From an uncultured Acidobacteriia bacterium (GTDB taxonomy: Bacteria; Acidobacteriota; Terriglobia; Bryobacterales; Bryobacteraceae), in assembly GCA_903929755.1 (NCBI GenBank), contig CAIYVZ010000141.1, positions 1 through 58,358 on the forward strand: a stretch of DNA of 58,358 nt, written 5' to 3'. Both the position numbers and the translations under genes were made by a program. The notes below the pieces were generated by a model, which was not told the origin of the DNA, did no database searches, and was given only the letters and a program-made list of their open reading frames with translations. Below, one piece after another: positions 27,413-36,149 of this stretch (position 1 is its first letter; each line of letters opens with the position of its first letter).

Positions 27413-28183
27413 ATGAAGATCTCTGCCACCATCGTCACGCTGAATGAAGAGCACAACGTCGCCCGGGCGCTGGAAAGCCTAAGGTGCGTGGATGAGGTGG
27501 TGGTGGTGGATAGCGGCTCCACGGACCGCACCCGCGAGGTAGCCGCCCGTCTGGGCGCGCGTGTCGTGCAGGAGCCCTGGCGAGGCTACGCCGGGCAAAA
27601 GAACTTCGCCGCCACCCTTGCCACTCATGACTGGATCCTTTCCCTCGACGCCGACGAAGCCGTAGCCGAGGAACTGGAGGCGGAAATTCTGCTGCTGAAG
27701 AGCACCGGACCCCGGTTCGACGGCTACAGCATGCCCAGAATGGCCCAGTACCTTGGCCGCTGGATTCGCCACGGCGGCTGGTACCCTGACCGCAAGATCC
27801 GCCTCTACCACCGCGCCAAAGCCGAGTGGGTGGGCTCCTACGTGCACGAGAGTGTCCGCCTGAATGGCACGGCAGGTGAACTGCAGGGGAAGCTGCTGCA
27901 CTTCACGTGCGAGTCCCTGTCAGCCCACCTGCGCACCCTGGACGGCTACACGGCGCTCGCGGCTGAGGAGTTGGCAACCAGAGGAATTCGCCCCGGCCTC
28001 TGCCGCATTATTTTCGATCCGCCCTGGACCTTCTTCCGCACGTGGGTGCTGCGCCGCGGCTTTCTGGACGGTCTGCAGGGTTTCGTCATCGCCTGGATGG
28101 CGGCACTATACACCTTTTTGAAGTACACCAAAGCGCGCCTGAAATACACCAAAGCGGGCTCGGAGCCGACCAAAAAGGCCTAA
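27413..28183 (+). CDS. Family 2 glycosyltransferase
   Basis: A 256-residue GT-A transferase similar to WaaE/KdtX LPS-core glucosyltransferases: SATIVTLNEEHNVARALES, VVVDSGSTDRT, and the metal-binding DADE (LSLDADEAV). A hydrophobic C-terminal segment is followed by a short tandem repeat LKYTKARLKYTKA. Its stop overlaps the ATG of the next glycosyltransferase (TAATG). It probably acts in LPS or glycan assembly at the inner membrane. Confidence 0.9.
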   Translation: MKISATIVTLNEEHNVARALESLRCVDEVVVVDSGSTDRTREVAARLGARVVQEPWRGYAGQKNFAATLATHDWILSLDADEAVAEELEAEILLLKSTGPRFDGYSMPRMAQYLGRWIRHGGWYPDRKIRLYHRAKAEWVGSYVHESVRLNGTAGELQGKLLHFTCESLSAHLRTLDGYTALAAEELATRGIRPGLCRIIFDPPWTFFRTWVLRRGFLDGLQGFVIAWMAALYTFLKYTKARLKYTKAGSEPTKKA

Positions 28184-29079
28184 TGCGAATTCTTCACCTG
28201 GATAGTGGCCGGGAAATGCGCGGCGGGCAATGGCAGGTCCTGCGGCTGCACAAAGGCCTGGTGGAGGCGGGCGTCGAGTCCCTGCTACTGGCGCGTGCCG
28301 AGTCCCCCCTGGCCGCGGCCACCCGCGCGGCTTCCCTGCCCTGCGCCGACCTCACACCCCTTCGTCTGGCCCGCCTCTCGCCGAGCTATCACCTCGTCCA
28401 CGCGCACGATGCGCGCGCCCACGCCCTCGCGTCGATTTGTTCCGTGTCTCCCTTCGTCGTCTCGCGCCGCGTCGCCTTCGCTATCCGCCAGGGCGCACTC
28501 TCCCGCTGGAAATACAGGCGTGCCACGCGCTATCTGGCGGTCTCGCGTTTTGTCGCGGCCGAACTGGAACGCGGCGGAATTCCGGCCGGGAAGATTGACA
28601 TCGTCTACGATGGGGTCCCGGTTCCGGACCAACCCGCCACAGGGAATCGCCTGCTTACGCCCTACTCCACAGACCCCGGCAAGTGTATGCACCTCGCCCA
28701 GCAAGCCGCCGCCCACGCAGGTGTTCCCCTGGAGCTCAGTCGGGATCTGGAGCAGGATCTCCCCTCCGCCTCTGGGCTGATCTACCTCTCCCTGGCAGAA
28801 GGCCTGGGCTCCGGCATCCTCCTCGCCATGGCGCACGGCGTCACCGTAATCGCCAGTAACACGGGCGGAATCCCGGAACTGCTGGAGGATGGCGTTACGG
28901 GCTTCCTGACGGCCAATACCGCCACTGCGGTTGCGGAAGCCATCCATAAAGCCTCAACCCGGAATTCGGATCGGCGTTTCGGTGCCGCCGCGCGTCTTAG
29001 AGTCATGGAAAGATTTACCGTACCCCACATGGTGGCGGCAACACGGCAGAGTTACCGGCGAGCTCTGGAACATGCCTGA
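28183..29079 (+). CDS. Family 4 (GT-B) glycosyltransferase
   Basis: A 298-residue protein: MRILHLDSGREMRGGQWQ at the start, a central HAHDARAHALAS region, and the C-terminal nucleotide-sugar motif EGLGSGILLAMAHGVTVIAS...GGIPEL with the EX7E-type arrangement. It is shorter than typical GT4 enzymes (about 370), with a compact middle. It is coupled to the GT2 gene upstream and overlaps the prepilin peptidase start downstream by 8 nt. Confidence 0.85.
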   Translation: MRILHLDSGREMRGGQWQVLRLHKGLVEAGVESLLLARAESPLAAATRAASLPCADLTPLRLARLSPSYHLVHAHDARAHALASICSVSPFVVSRRVAFAIRQGALSRWKYRRATRYLAVSRFVAAELERGGIPAGKIDIVYDGVPVPDQPATGNRLLTPYSTDPGKCMHLAQQAAAHAGVPLELSRDLEQDLPSASGLIYLSLAEGLGSGILLAMAHGVTVIASNTGGIPELLEDGVTGFLTANTATAVAEAIHKASTRNSDRRFGAAARLRVMERFTVPHMVAATRQSYRRALEHA

Positions 29080-29908
29080 GTTCGTGTTGGCCGAACAGGG
29101 CATCGTCGTCACCCTGGGCCTGTTGCTCGGCAGTTTCCTGAACGTCTGTATCCACCGCTGGCCGAATGACCTGTCGGTGGTGAAGCCACGCTCTTTTTGC
29201 CCCCACTGCGAGCGCCCCATCGCGGCTTATGACAATATCCCGGTTCTCAGCTACCTCCTGCTGGGCGGGAAATGCCGCCACTGCAAAGCCTCAATTTCGT
29301 TCCGTTACCCCCTGGTGGAACTTCTCACCGCGCTCTGTTTCGCCTGGTTCACCGCCCTGCACGGCCTTACCCTCACCACAGCCGCCAACTGCGTCTTCGC
29401 CTTCCTGCTCATCGGGCTCAGCTTTAGTGACCTTGAAACCCTGCTCCTCCCCGACGAACTGACGCTGGGTGGCACGCTCGCCGGGTTGGCCTTCTCCCTG
29501 TTCGTGCCCGTCCGCGATTCGTCGTTCGCCCTGACAGCCAGCCTTGCAGGGTTTCATCCCGCAGCAAGGTGGGCCTCGTTTGGAGAAGCCGTGCTGGGAG
29601 CCACCGTCCCGGCCGGGATCATGTGGCTGATCGGCTATCTCTTTGAAAAGATACGACACAAAGAGGGCCTTGGCTTGGGGGACGTAAAGATGATTGCCAT
29701 GATCGGGGCATTTCTGGGCCTGCTCGGGATGCTCCAGACGCTGATCCTTGCCTCGATTGCCGGCTCCGTGATCGGTATCATCTGGCTCAAACTCGCCGGC
29801 AAAGAAACCGATACCTACCAACCCTTCGGTACTTTTCTGGGGGCCGCCGCCCTCCTCACCGCCCTGCTGGGGCCAAACTGGTTCTGGCTTCTGCTGGGGG
29901 GCTCGTAA
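29072..29908 (+). CDS. pilD: Type IV prepilin peptidase / N-methyltransferase PilD
   Basis: A 278-residue membrane protease. The N-terminal methyltransferase domain has the two zinc CxxC pairs CPHC (43-46) and CRHC (68-71). Eight or so membrane helices carry the catalytic aspartates in FSDLETLLLPDEL and GLGLGDVKM. It cleaves and N-methylates type IV pilins and type II secretion pseudopilins. The ATG at 29072 lies within the end of the GT4 gene. No pilin genes are in the window. Confidence 0.93.
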   Translation: MPEFVLAEQGIVVTLGLLLGSFLNVCIHRWPNDLSVVKPRSFCPHCERPIAAYDNIPVLSYLLLGGKCRHCKASISFRYPLVELLTALCFAWFTALHGLTLTTAANCVFAFLLIGLSFSDLETLLLPDELTLGGTLAGLAFSLFVPVRDSSFALTASLAGFHPAARWASFGEAVLGATVPAGIMWLIGYLFEKIRHKEGLGLGDVKMIAMIGAFLGLLGMLQTLILASIAGSVIGIIWLKLAGKETDTYQPFGTFLGAAALLTALLGPNWFWLLLGGS

Positions 29909-29997
29909 GTAAAGAATTATGATTACCCTGTAGCCAGGTGGGGATTCGTGGCATTCTGGTGCATTGCCGCAACTCGCCATGCGCCGTCCGTCCGAAT

Positions 29998-30597
29998 ATG
30001 CTGATTGAATTCGAACTCATCGAAAAGGCACGTCAGGGAGACGGCAGCGCGTTCAATCAGGTAGTTGGCGCCTATCGTCGGCGAATTCTGGGCACCATCT
30101 CACGCCTGATCGGCAGACCAGAGGACGTGGAAGATGTCGCTCAGGAGGTTTTCCTCCGCCTGTACTTCTCGCTTGACCGGCTGCGCGTTCCCGAAGCGTT
30201 CGAACCCTGGCTCTATCGCCTCACCGTGAACGCCTGCTATGACTACCTGCGCCGCAGCCGTCGTCATCCGGAAACCCGCATGTCCGATCTCTCTGAGCAG
30301 CAGGTGGTAATGGCTGACGCCGCCGCCGGCACGCAGGCCCAGCACGAAAAACACCAGCAGGAACGAGTAAGGGACATGGTAAATGACGTGTTTTCAGCTG
30401 TTTCCGAGGAAGACCGAATCCTGCTAACGCTGAAGGAAGTGGAAGGGCTCTCCCTGCGCGACCTGGAGGCCGTCTACGGCGTAAATGAAAACGCTCTAAA
30501 AGTCCGGCTCTTCCGCGCCAGACAGCGAGTATTAAAAAACATGAACAAGGTAACCGATGGCCCCCTTCCGTTCGCCAAAACAAGTAAGACAGCCTGA
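29998..30597 (+). CDS. ECF-type RNA polymerase sigma factor
   Basis: A 199-residue sigma-70 family protein. Region 2 has EDVEDVAQEVFLRLYFSLDRL (a FEPWLYRLTVN helix follows), and region 4 has EDRILLTLKEVEGLSLRDLEAV with KVRLFRARQRVLK. The start at 29998 (ATG, MLIEF) gives normal length; a GTG at 29938 is possible. Two short membrane-anchored proteins follow within 10 nt and 5 nt, an arrangement like RpoE with envelope-stress partners. Confidence 0.92.
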   Translation: MLIEFELIEKARQGDGSAFNQVVGAYRRRILGTISRLIGRPEDVEDVAQEVFLRLYFSLDRLRVPEAFEPWLYRLTVNACYDYLRRSRRHPETRMSDLSEQQVVMADAAAGTQAQHEKHQQERVRDMVNDVFSAVSEEDRILLTLKEVEGLSLRDLEAVYGVNENALKVRLFRARQRVLKNMNKVTDGPLPFAKTSKTA

Positions 30598-30606
30598 CGA
30601 GGTAAT

Positions 30607-31002
30607 ATGAACTGGCAGAGTTACATGTTTAATAATCCACGCCCCGGGAACACTACCTTTTCATCTCCTGATGCGGATGCCCGCCTGGAGGCGCTGCTCA
30701 CCGCTTACCGCGAGGCCTGTCCCACGCCGGATTCCAGTGCAAACTTTATGCCCAATCTCTGGGCCCGGATCGAGACCGCCAATGTGGACCGTCGCCGGTC
30801 GGCTAATATTTTTGGCCAAACCGCACGCTTCCTGGTTACAGCGGCCCTGGCGGTAACTGTGGTGTTCGGCATCATGCTAAGCATTGAAAAACAGGGTGGC
30901 AATGTGACTCCCGGGGTTTACATGGAAGCCCTCGTCACCGATGGAGAAGCGGCCCTGGACCTGCTGAACCCCGAAAACATGGCCGAGATGGAGCAACAGT
31001 AG
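30607..31002 (+). CDS. Single-pass membrane protein, possible anti-sigma factor
   Basis: A 131-residue protein with a cytoplasmic N-terminal half (about 1-72, including ALLTAYREACPTPD and NLWARIE), one membrane helix (about 74-93) and a short periplasmic tail. It is placed directly behind the sigma gene, as anti-sigma factors are. It has one cysteine in the N-terminal part and no HxxxCxxC zinc motif. The assignment rests on position and topology. Confidence 0.5.
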   Translation: MNWQSYMFNNPRPGNTTFSSPDADARLEALLTAYREACPTPDSSANFMPNLWARIETANVDRRRSANIFGQTARFLVTAALAVTVVFGIMLSIEKQGGNVTPGVYMEALVTDGEAALDLLNPENMAEMEQQ

Positions 31003-31006
31003 CCAG

Positions 31007-31447
31007 ATGCCCAAAAGCCGGTTGACCACGCTCGCCTATCTGGTTCTGGTATTCGGCAGCGGCACCATGGTGGGTGCGGTGGCGCATCGCCTCTACACAA
31101 CGAGTTCGGTTACTGCAAGTACAGTGGTTCCCAAGACTCCGGCACAGGCCCGAGAAGACTTTCTGCGTACGCTGCACTCTCGCGTCGGGGCGTCCTCCGA
31201 ACAGGTTGGGAAGATCAATGCGGTTTTGAATCAGGCCAAGGAGAAGTACAACCAGCTCGATCTTCAGACCAAGCCGCTGCGCGATAAGATCGACCAGGAC
31301 CGCGTGGCAGCGATTCTGGCGACCCTGAGCCCCGAACAGCAGAAGGTTTTCCTGGTGTGGCGCGCGGAGGCTAAAGCCAAACGCGAGCAAAAAGCTGCGG
31401 CGGAGAAAGCCCTGATCCAACCCGCTCCGGCTCCCCGGACCCCCTAA
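31007..31447 (+). CDS. CpxP/Spy-like periplasmic protein (LTxxQ-type)
   Basis: A 146-residue protein with an N-terminal membrane anchor or uncleaved signal (about 8-25) and a helical periplasmic domain: REDFLRTLHSRVGASSEQVGKIN, then ATLSPEQQKVFLVWRAE. The repeated hydrophobic-Q spacing resembles heavy-metal-sensor/Spy/CpxP folds (LTxxQ). A Pro-rich tail follows. Its genomic place behind an ECF sigma and a membrane protein suggests an envelope-stress sensor or chaperone. Confidence 0.6.
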   Translation: MPKSRLTTLAYLVLVFGSGTMVGAVAHRLYTTSSVTASTVVPKTPAQAREDFLRTLHSRVGASSEQVGKINAVLNQAKEKYNQLDLQTKPLRDKIDQDRVAAILATLSPEQQKVFLVWRAEAKAKREQKAAAEKALIQPAPAPRTP

Positions 31448-31494
31448 GTCCCCCCTGCTGAAAATGCGCGTCACCGTCTAATACTGCGAAACGC

Positions 31495-31520
31495 CTGGCG
31501 TCCGTCTACAATAACGCCAG
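31495..31520. promoter_or_regulatory. Inverted repeat with candidate -10 box upstream of cdaA
   Basis: CTGGCGT (31495-31501) and ACGCCAG (31514-31520) form a perfect 7-bp inverted repeat that encloses TACAAT (31507-31512), a plausible -10 box, 36 nt before the cdaA start. This could be an operator/promoter overlap or an RNA hairpin; the evidence is the sequence pattern only. Confidence 0.3.
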
Positions 31521-31548
31521 CGGCCCCCAACGGTCGCCAGCCACCCAA

Positions 31549-32382
31549 ATGAGCCTGTCCGAATACATCCAAAGCTTTCCAAACCCTGGCTTTACGGGTT
31601 TGGTGGATATCGTTGTGGTGGCCGCTTTACTCTATCGGCTGCTCCTGATTGTCCGAGGCACACGCGCCGCGCATATTTCGGTTGGCATTATTGCCGTTGC
31701 CACGAGTTACTGGGCCGCCGGCGTCCTTCACCTGGAGGCGCTGCGTTCATTGCTGGCGGTGCTGACGCCCTACTCGGTCATTGCCATCGTGGTCTTGTTT
31801 CAGTCTGAGATTCGCCGGGCCCTGGCCCGGTTGGGACGAAAGCGCTTCCTCGGCCCCAACCAGCGGCCGGCCGCCATCGATGAAATCCTGCTCGCGCTGA
31901 GCACCCTCGCGCGCGACCGCGTGGGCGCGCTCATCGTCATGGAACGCGACATTGGCCTGCGGACCTTCGTCGAAAGCGGCGTCCGCATGGACTCCGAAGT
32001 TTCCCGAGACCTCTTACTTACCATTTTCCAGCCCGGAACGGCACTTCACGACGGTGCCGTCATCATCCAGAAGTACCGCATCGCCGCAGCGGCCTGCTTC
32101 CTGCCGCTCAGCGTGAACCCCCAGCTCTCCAGCAAAATGGGCACCCGCCATCGAGCCGGAGCCGGCATTACGGAAGAGACCGACTGCCTCAGCCTGATCG
32201 TTAGTGAGGAGACCGGAGCCATATCCATCGGGTCCAGCGGCACCCTCGAACGCAACGTGACCGTTGAGCGCGTGGATGAACGGCTCTCGCAGCACTTTGG
32301 GGGCTGGTTGCGTGGTTTCGGAGCTGCCAATACCGCGAGGCCGGTTACCCCGGCAGCCACCATTGACAGGGGAGCGAATTGA
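31549..32382 (+). CDS. cdaA: Diadenylate cyclase CdaA
   Basis: A 277-residue membrane enzyme that makes c-di-AMP from two ATP. Three N-terminal membrane helices (about 18-85) precede the DAC domain with the catalytic DGA motif at 168-170 (ALHDGAVII) and RHR at 200-202 (GTRHRAG). The order cdaA-cdaR-glmM is the conserved c-di-AMP operon. Its end overlaps the cdaR start. Length is normal for CdaA. Confidence 0.96.
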   Translation: MSLSEYIQSFPNPGFTGLVDIVVVAALLYRLLLIVRGTRAAHISVGIIAVATSYWAAGVLHLEALRSLLAVLTPYSVIAIVVLFQSEIRRALARLGRKRFLGPNQRPAAIDEILLALSTLARDRVGALIVMERDIGLRTFVESGVRMDSEVSRDLLLTIFQPGTALHDGAVIIQKYRIAAAACFLPLSVNPQLSSKMGTRHRAGAGITEETDCLSLIVSEETGAISIGSSGTLERNVTVERVDERLSQHFGGWLRGFGAANTARPVTPAATIDRGAN

Positions 32383-33026
32383 AACACTTCTTCCGCCAGA
32401 ACCTGCCAGAAAAAGTACTTGCCGTCTGTGCGGCCATCGCGCTCTGGCTGAATTTCGCGGCGCAAACTGACCTGGCCGGCCTGCTGGCGGCCCCCGTTCA
32501 ATTTCGGCATTATCCGGGTGATCTGGAGATCAGTTCCGTAGTGACCGAATCCATTCAGGCGGAAGTTCAGGGTTCTGCGGGCCAATTGCGCGATCTGGCC
32601 GGTAAGATGAGCGCCGTGATCGACCTCTCTACGGTTACCTCTCCTGGCGAGCGGACGTTTACGATCAACGCGCGGGACCTGCATTTGCCGTCCGGAGTCA
32701 GGCTGGTACGAACTATTCCCGCTCAAGTCCGACTGACCTTTGAGAAACGTGCGAAAAGGTTCCTGAAAGTGGAAATCCCATTCTCCGGCCAGCTCAGATC
32801 AGGGATCACTGTCGAGCGGATTGAGGTGGAGCCCCCGCTGCTTGAAATTGTCGGCCCGGAAAGCAAGGTAAATGCCGCCCGCAACCCCATGTCCGATCCT
32901 CTGGATCTCCGCGCCGTCGAAGACGGTTCGGAACACAGGCTCGCCGTTTACATTGCCGAGCCGGAGGTTCGGTTTGTAACCGTGCCGTCGGTTAAAGTGA
33001 AAGTGCACGCTTCTCGAAACCGATAA
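32379..33026 (+). CDS. cdaR: YbbR-domain CdaA regulator CdaR
   Basis: A 215-residue protein with one N-terminal membrane helix (about 10-28) and two YbbR-type beta domains (VEVQGSAGQLRDL and LEIVGPESKVNAA repeats). It is the extracytoplasmic regulator that binds CdaA. The TTG start at 32379 overlaps the cdaA stop. Many CdaR proteins have four YbbR domains; this one is short. Confidence 0.88.
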   Translation: MKHFFRQNLPEKVLAVCAAIALWLNFAAQTDLAGLLAAPVQFRHYPGDLEISSVVTESIQAEVQGSAGQLRDLAGKMSAVIDLSTVTSPGERTFTINARDLHLPSGVRLVRTIPAQVRLTFEKRAKRFLKVEIPFSGQLRSGITVERIEVEPPLLEIVGPESKVNAARNPMSDPLDLRAVEDGSEHRLAVYIAEPEVRFVTVPSVKVKVHASRNR

Positions 33027-33069
33027 GGGGAGGGCCGGATTGCACAGGCCCCGGGGCGAAACAGAACTG

Positions 33070-34410
33070 ATGGCAAAACAACTATTTGGAACTGATGGTA
33101 TCCGGGGTGTCGCGGGGACGCCGCCGCTGGATCCAAACACTGTCACCGCGCTCGGAGTGGCGCTTGGTGACGATCTGCAGCGGAGGGATCTGGCTCACAA
33201 GCCTGTCCTGGTGGGCATGGACACCAGGGAATCCGGGCCCGCCATTGCAGCGCAACTGGCGGCTGGCCTGGCGCGAAGCGGAGTTCGCGTGGAATTTGCG
33301 GGCGTGATCACCACGCCCGGCGTCGCCTATATCACTCGCACAGAAGGCTATGCCGCCGGCGTGATGATCTCTGCCTCGCATAACCCCTTCGCAGACAACG
33401 GCATCAAAGTCTTTGGGCAATCCGGCTATAAACTGCCCGACGCCGAAGAACACGAGATTGAAGAAGAGATCTTCCGCATCCTGCCGGACCTGCGCGCCGG
33501 CGCGCAACCTGCGCTGCTGGAGCCAACGGTTACCCCCGACGGTTATCTGTTCTCCCTTCTGCGTGCCCTCCCCGCAAAACTAAAAGGCATGAAAGTCGTC
33601 CTCGATTGCGGCAACGGCGCGGCTTCCAGCCTGGCCCCCGCCCTCTTCGAGGCGGCCGGCGCGGAAGTCATCGCCATCTCAAACAAGCCGGATGGCCGGA
33701 ACATCAATCTCAACTGTGGCGCCTTGCATCTGGAAGGGCTGCGTGCGAAAGTCCTGGAATCTGGCGCCGATGCCGGTGTGGCTTTTGATGGCGATGCCGA
33801 CCGCTGCATGATGACCTCCGGTTCTGGCAAGCTGATCGACGGCGACACAATTCTGCTCATCGCGGCGCGGCTGCTGCAAAAGAATGGCCACTTGCCTGGC
33901 AATGTGGTGGTCTCCACGGTCATGTCGAACCTGGGCCTTGAAAAAGCTTTGGCCAGGCTCGGCATTGCCATGCTCCGGACTGCGGTGGGCGACAAATACG
34001 TTCTGGAAGAGATGATCCGCCGCAACGCGCCCCTCGGTGGCGAACAATCGGGCCACATCATTTTCAGTAAACACGCCACCACCGGCGACGGCATGCTGAC
34101 CGGCCTGTCCGTCCTGGCGGCCTGCGTGAGCGAAGGCAAGTCTTTAGACGAACTGGCCGCGGGCCTGACCGTCTACCCGCAACTGCTCCGCAACATTCGT
34201 GTTCGCGAGCGTGTCCCGCTGGCCGAACTCCCCGGCACAACCGAGGCCATCGCCGAGGGCGAGCGCCAAATGGCAGGTTCCGGCCGGGTGCTGGTCCGCT
34301 ACTCCGGCACCGAACCATTACTGCGCGTGATGGTGGAGGGTGCCGAACAGCAGCAAATTGAAGCTGTCGCGGAAAACATTATCGCAGCCATTCGGGCTGA
34401 GTTAGGATAG
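33070..34410 (+). CDS. glmM: Phosphoglucosamine mutase GlmM
   Basis: A 446-residue enzyme that converts glucosamine-6-phosphate to glucosamine-1-phosphate for peptidoglycan and LPS synthesis. It has the catalytic phosphoserine motif SASHNP at 101-106, the metal loop DGDADR, the sugar motif GGEQSGH and the C-terminal phosphate loop RYSGTEP. The ATG at 33070 fits the conserved N-terminus KQLFGTDGIRG. It is third in the cdaA operon, where GlmM is known to bind and inhibit CdaA in Firmicutes. Confidence 0.97.
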   Translation: MAKQLFGTDGIRGVAGTPPLDPNTVTALGVALGDDLQRRDLAHKPVLVGMDTRESGPAIAAQLAAGLARSGVRVEFAGVITTPGVAYITRTEGYAAGVMISASHNPFADNGIKVFGQSGYKLPDAEEHEIEEEIFRILPDLRAGAQPALLEPTVTPDGYLFSLLRALPAKLKGMKVVLDCGNGAASSLAPALFEAAGAEVIAISNKPDGRNINLNCGALHLEGLRAKVLESGADAGVAFDGDADRCMMTSGSGKLIDGDTILLIAARLLQKNGHLPGNVVVSTVMSNLGLEKALARLGIAMLRTAVGDKYVLEEMIRRNAPLGGEQSGHIIFSKHATTGDGMLTGLSVLAACVSEGKSLDELAAGLTVYPQLLRNIRVRERVPLAELPGTTEAIAEGERQMAGSGRVLVRYSGTEPLLRVMVEGAEQQQIEAVAENIIAAIRAELG

Positions 34411-34418
34411 AACACAAC

Positions 34419-35075
34419 ATGCGCAAGACCTTTGTATTCGTAACAGCGGCTTCAGCGGCCGCGCTTCTGGTGATGGTCGCCGCCGCCCAGACTCCTAAAA
34501 ACCGCGCCCCCCTGCCCAACGAGCAGTGGGTGCAACTATTCAACGGCAAGGACCTCTCCGGCTGGAACGAAGTCGGCAAGGAAAAATGGAGTGTCGAGAA
34601 CGGCCAAATCCACGGCCGCGCCGTTACCAAAGAATACGGCTACCTCCAGACGAACAAGGACTACAAGGACTTCCACCTTTCCCTTCGCTTCAAGTGCGTC
34701 GGCGACGGCAACAGTGGCGTCTTCTTCCACACCCGCTTCAAGCCCGGCACTGCGGATGTCTCGCAGGGTATGCAGTTCGAAATCGACCCCACGCCAAACC
34801 ACCATACTGGCGGCCTCTATGGCGACGGAAGGCAGTGGATCGTCTGGCCCTCCCCGGAATTTGAATACGTTCTAAAACAACAGGACTGGAACGAATACCT
34901 GCTGAAGGTGGAAGGCAACCACTACGTGGCCAGGCTCAACGGCGTAGTGATTGTGGACTTCACTGACCCCACGCCCAAGTCCTTCGACGGCACCATCTCA
35001 CTGCAACTCCACGCCGGCGGCGATGGCGACATGATCTTCAAAGACATCTTCCTTCGCGATCTTTCCGTCCGCTAA
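34419..35075 (+). CDS. Exported DUF1080 (3-keto-disaccharide hydrolase-like) protein
   Basis: A 218-residue protein with a signal peptide (residues 1-24, ending AAAQ) and a concanavalin-like DUF1080 domain: WVQLFNGKDLSGW near the N-terminus, GNSGVFFHTRF in the middle, and the C-terminal GTISLQLHAGGDGDM. DUF1080 proteins act on 3-keto-glycosides in some characterised systems. It is 8 nt after glmM on the same strand, but functionally it fits better with the sugar cluster at 47876-52367. Confidence 0.88.
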   Translation: MRKTFVFVTAASAAALLVMVAAAQTPKNRAPLPNEQWVQLFNGKDLSGWNEVGKEKWSVENGQIHGRAVTKEYGYLQTNKDYKDFHLSLRFKCVGDGNSGVFFHTRFKPGTADVSQGMQFEIDPTPNHHTGGLYGDGRQWIVWPSPEFEYVLKQQDWNEYLLKVEGNHYVARLNGVVIVDFTDPTPKSFDGTISLQLHAGGDGDMIFKDIFLRDLSVR

Positions 35076-35090
35076 AATCAGGCCCGCAGC

Positions 35091-35130
35091 AAAATAAAAC
35101 CCCGGTACCAAAAATAAAACCCCGGTCTCC
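35091..35130. repeat. 20-bp tandem duplication next to a terminator
   Basis: The 16-bp word AAAATAAAACCCCGGT occurs at 35091-35106 and 35111-35126, in a 20-bp tandem unit. The second copy forms the 5' arm of the terminator hairpin. Confidence 0.8.
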
Positions 35131-35150
35131 ATTGCGGAGATCGGGGTTTT
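35116..35150. terminator. Bidirectional intrinsic terminator
   Basis: A 15-bp stem (AAAACCCCG paired with CGGGGTTTT, then GTCTCC with GGAGAT, including one G-U pair) with a 5-nt loop. On the minus strand it is followed by a TTTTATTTTT tract, and on the plus strand by TTTTGTATTT. It separates the convergent DUF1080 and parvulin genes. Confidence 0.85.
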
Positions 35151-35172
35151 GTATTTCGGACTACGGCAAGGA

Positions 35173-36114
35173 CTACTTAGCCGGAGGCGCGCCGGGACCA
35201 GCCGGAGCCGCCGCGCCGAAGAAACCGTCGTCAATCGTGACCGTCGCCTTCTCGCGAAGAGCTTCCACTTCCTTGCGTGCCAGTTCCGGGCGCATGGTCT
35301 TCTCAATCTCGCCACGGGTTTCTTCGAGGCTCTTCGACTTGTGCTCGTCCACCAGGATCACGTGGTACCCGAACGGCGACTTCACCGGCTCGCCCACTTC
35401 GCCAACCTTCTGCTTGAACGCGGCTTCTTCAAACGGAGGCACCATCATGCCGTGCTTAAATTCACCCAGATCGCCGCCCTGCGCACCAGAACCGCTATCG
35501 TCGGACTCAGCCTTCGCCAGATCTTCGAACTTAGCGCCGGCGACCAGTTTCTTGCGGATATCCTGCGCTTTGGCGAGCGCCTGCTCGTCGGTCAGTTCCG
35601 GCTTACCCTCGGGTCCCGGCATAGGGGCGCCCTTCACACGAATCAGAATGTGGCGGGCCTTCACGCTCTCATATTCATTCAGGTGCGCCGCATAGTACGA
35701 CTTCACGGCGGCATCGTCTACCTTGAGGGTTTCCTGCACTGATTCAAACATCGCCTGCGCCAGCAGGTTTTCGCGCTGGAACTGAATCTGCGCCAGAACC
35801 CTGGCCTGCTTGTCCAGACCACGCTTCTCCGCTTCGGTGGACAACAACTTCAGCTGAACCAGACTTTCCACGAACTGCCGCTTCTGCGGTCCGCGAGCGA
35901 ATGACTGATACTGCGCCGGAAGGGAGTCAACCAGAGACTCAAACTGGGCCTCCGTCATTTTGAACGTGCCGATGGTCAAGACCACCTTATTCGGTTCGGT
36001 AAGCACGGGTTTCGGAGCGGCCGCGGGCGCACCAGGCATAACAGGCATGGAGGTTGCCTGGCCAAAGGCGGCGGGAATGGCCGCAATAGTCAGCAGAATG
36101 GGAAGAAATCTCAC
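35173..36114 (-). CDS. Exported parvulin-type peptidyl-prolyl isomerase
   Basis: A 313-residue SurA/PrsA-like protein: signal peptide (1-19), a helical chaperone-like N-domain (about 48-150), and a parvulin domain (about 152-260) with KARHILIRV, GGDLGEFKHGMM and the end SPFGYHVILVDEH. It catalyses cis-trans proline isomerisation and folding in the periplasm. The C-terminus is Gly/Ala/Pro-rich. It is the second gene after clpS on the same strand (35 nt gap). Confidence 0.92.
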   Translation of the reverse strand: MRFLPILLTIAAIPAAFGQATSMPVMPGAPAAAPKPVLTEPNKVVLTIGTFKMTEAQFESLVDSLPAQYQSFARGPQKRQFVESLVQLKLLSTEAEKRGLDKQARVLAQIQFQRENLLAQAMFESVQETLKVDDAAVKSYYAAHLNEYESVKARHILIRVKGAPMPGPEGKPELTDEQALAKAQDIRKKLVAGAKFEDLAKAESDDSGSGAQGGDLGEFKHGMMVPPFEEAAFKQKVGEVGEPVKSPFGYHVILVDEHKSKSLEETRGEIEKTMRPELARKEVEALREKATVTIDDGFFGAAAPAGPGAPPAK

Positions 36115-36149
36115 CCTACCATCGTACCGTATGCCGGAATAACACGTGC

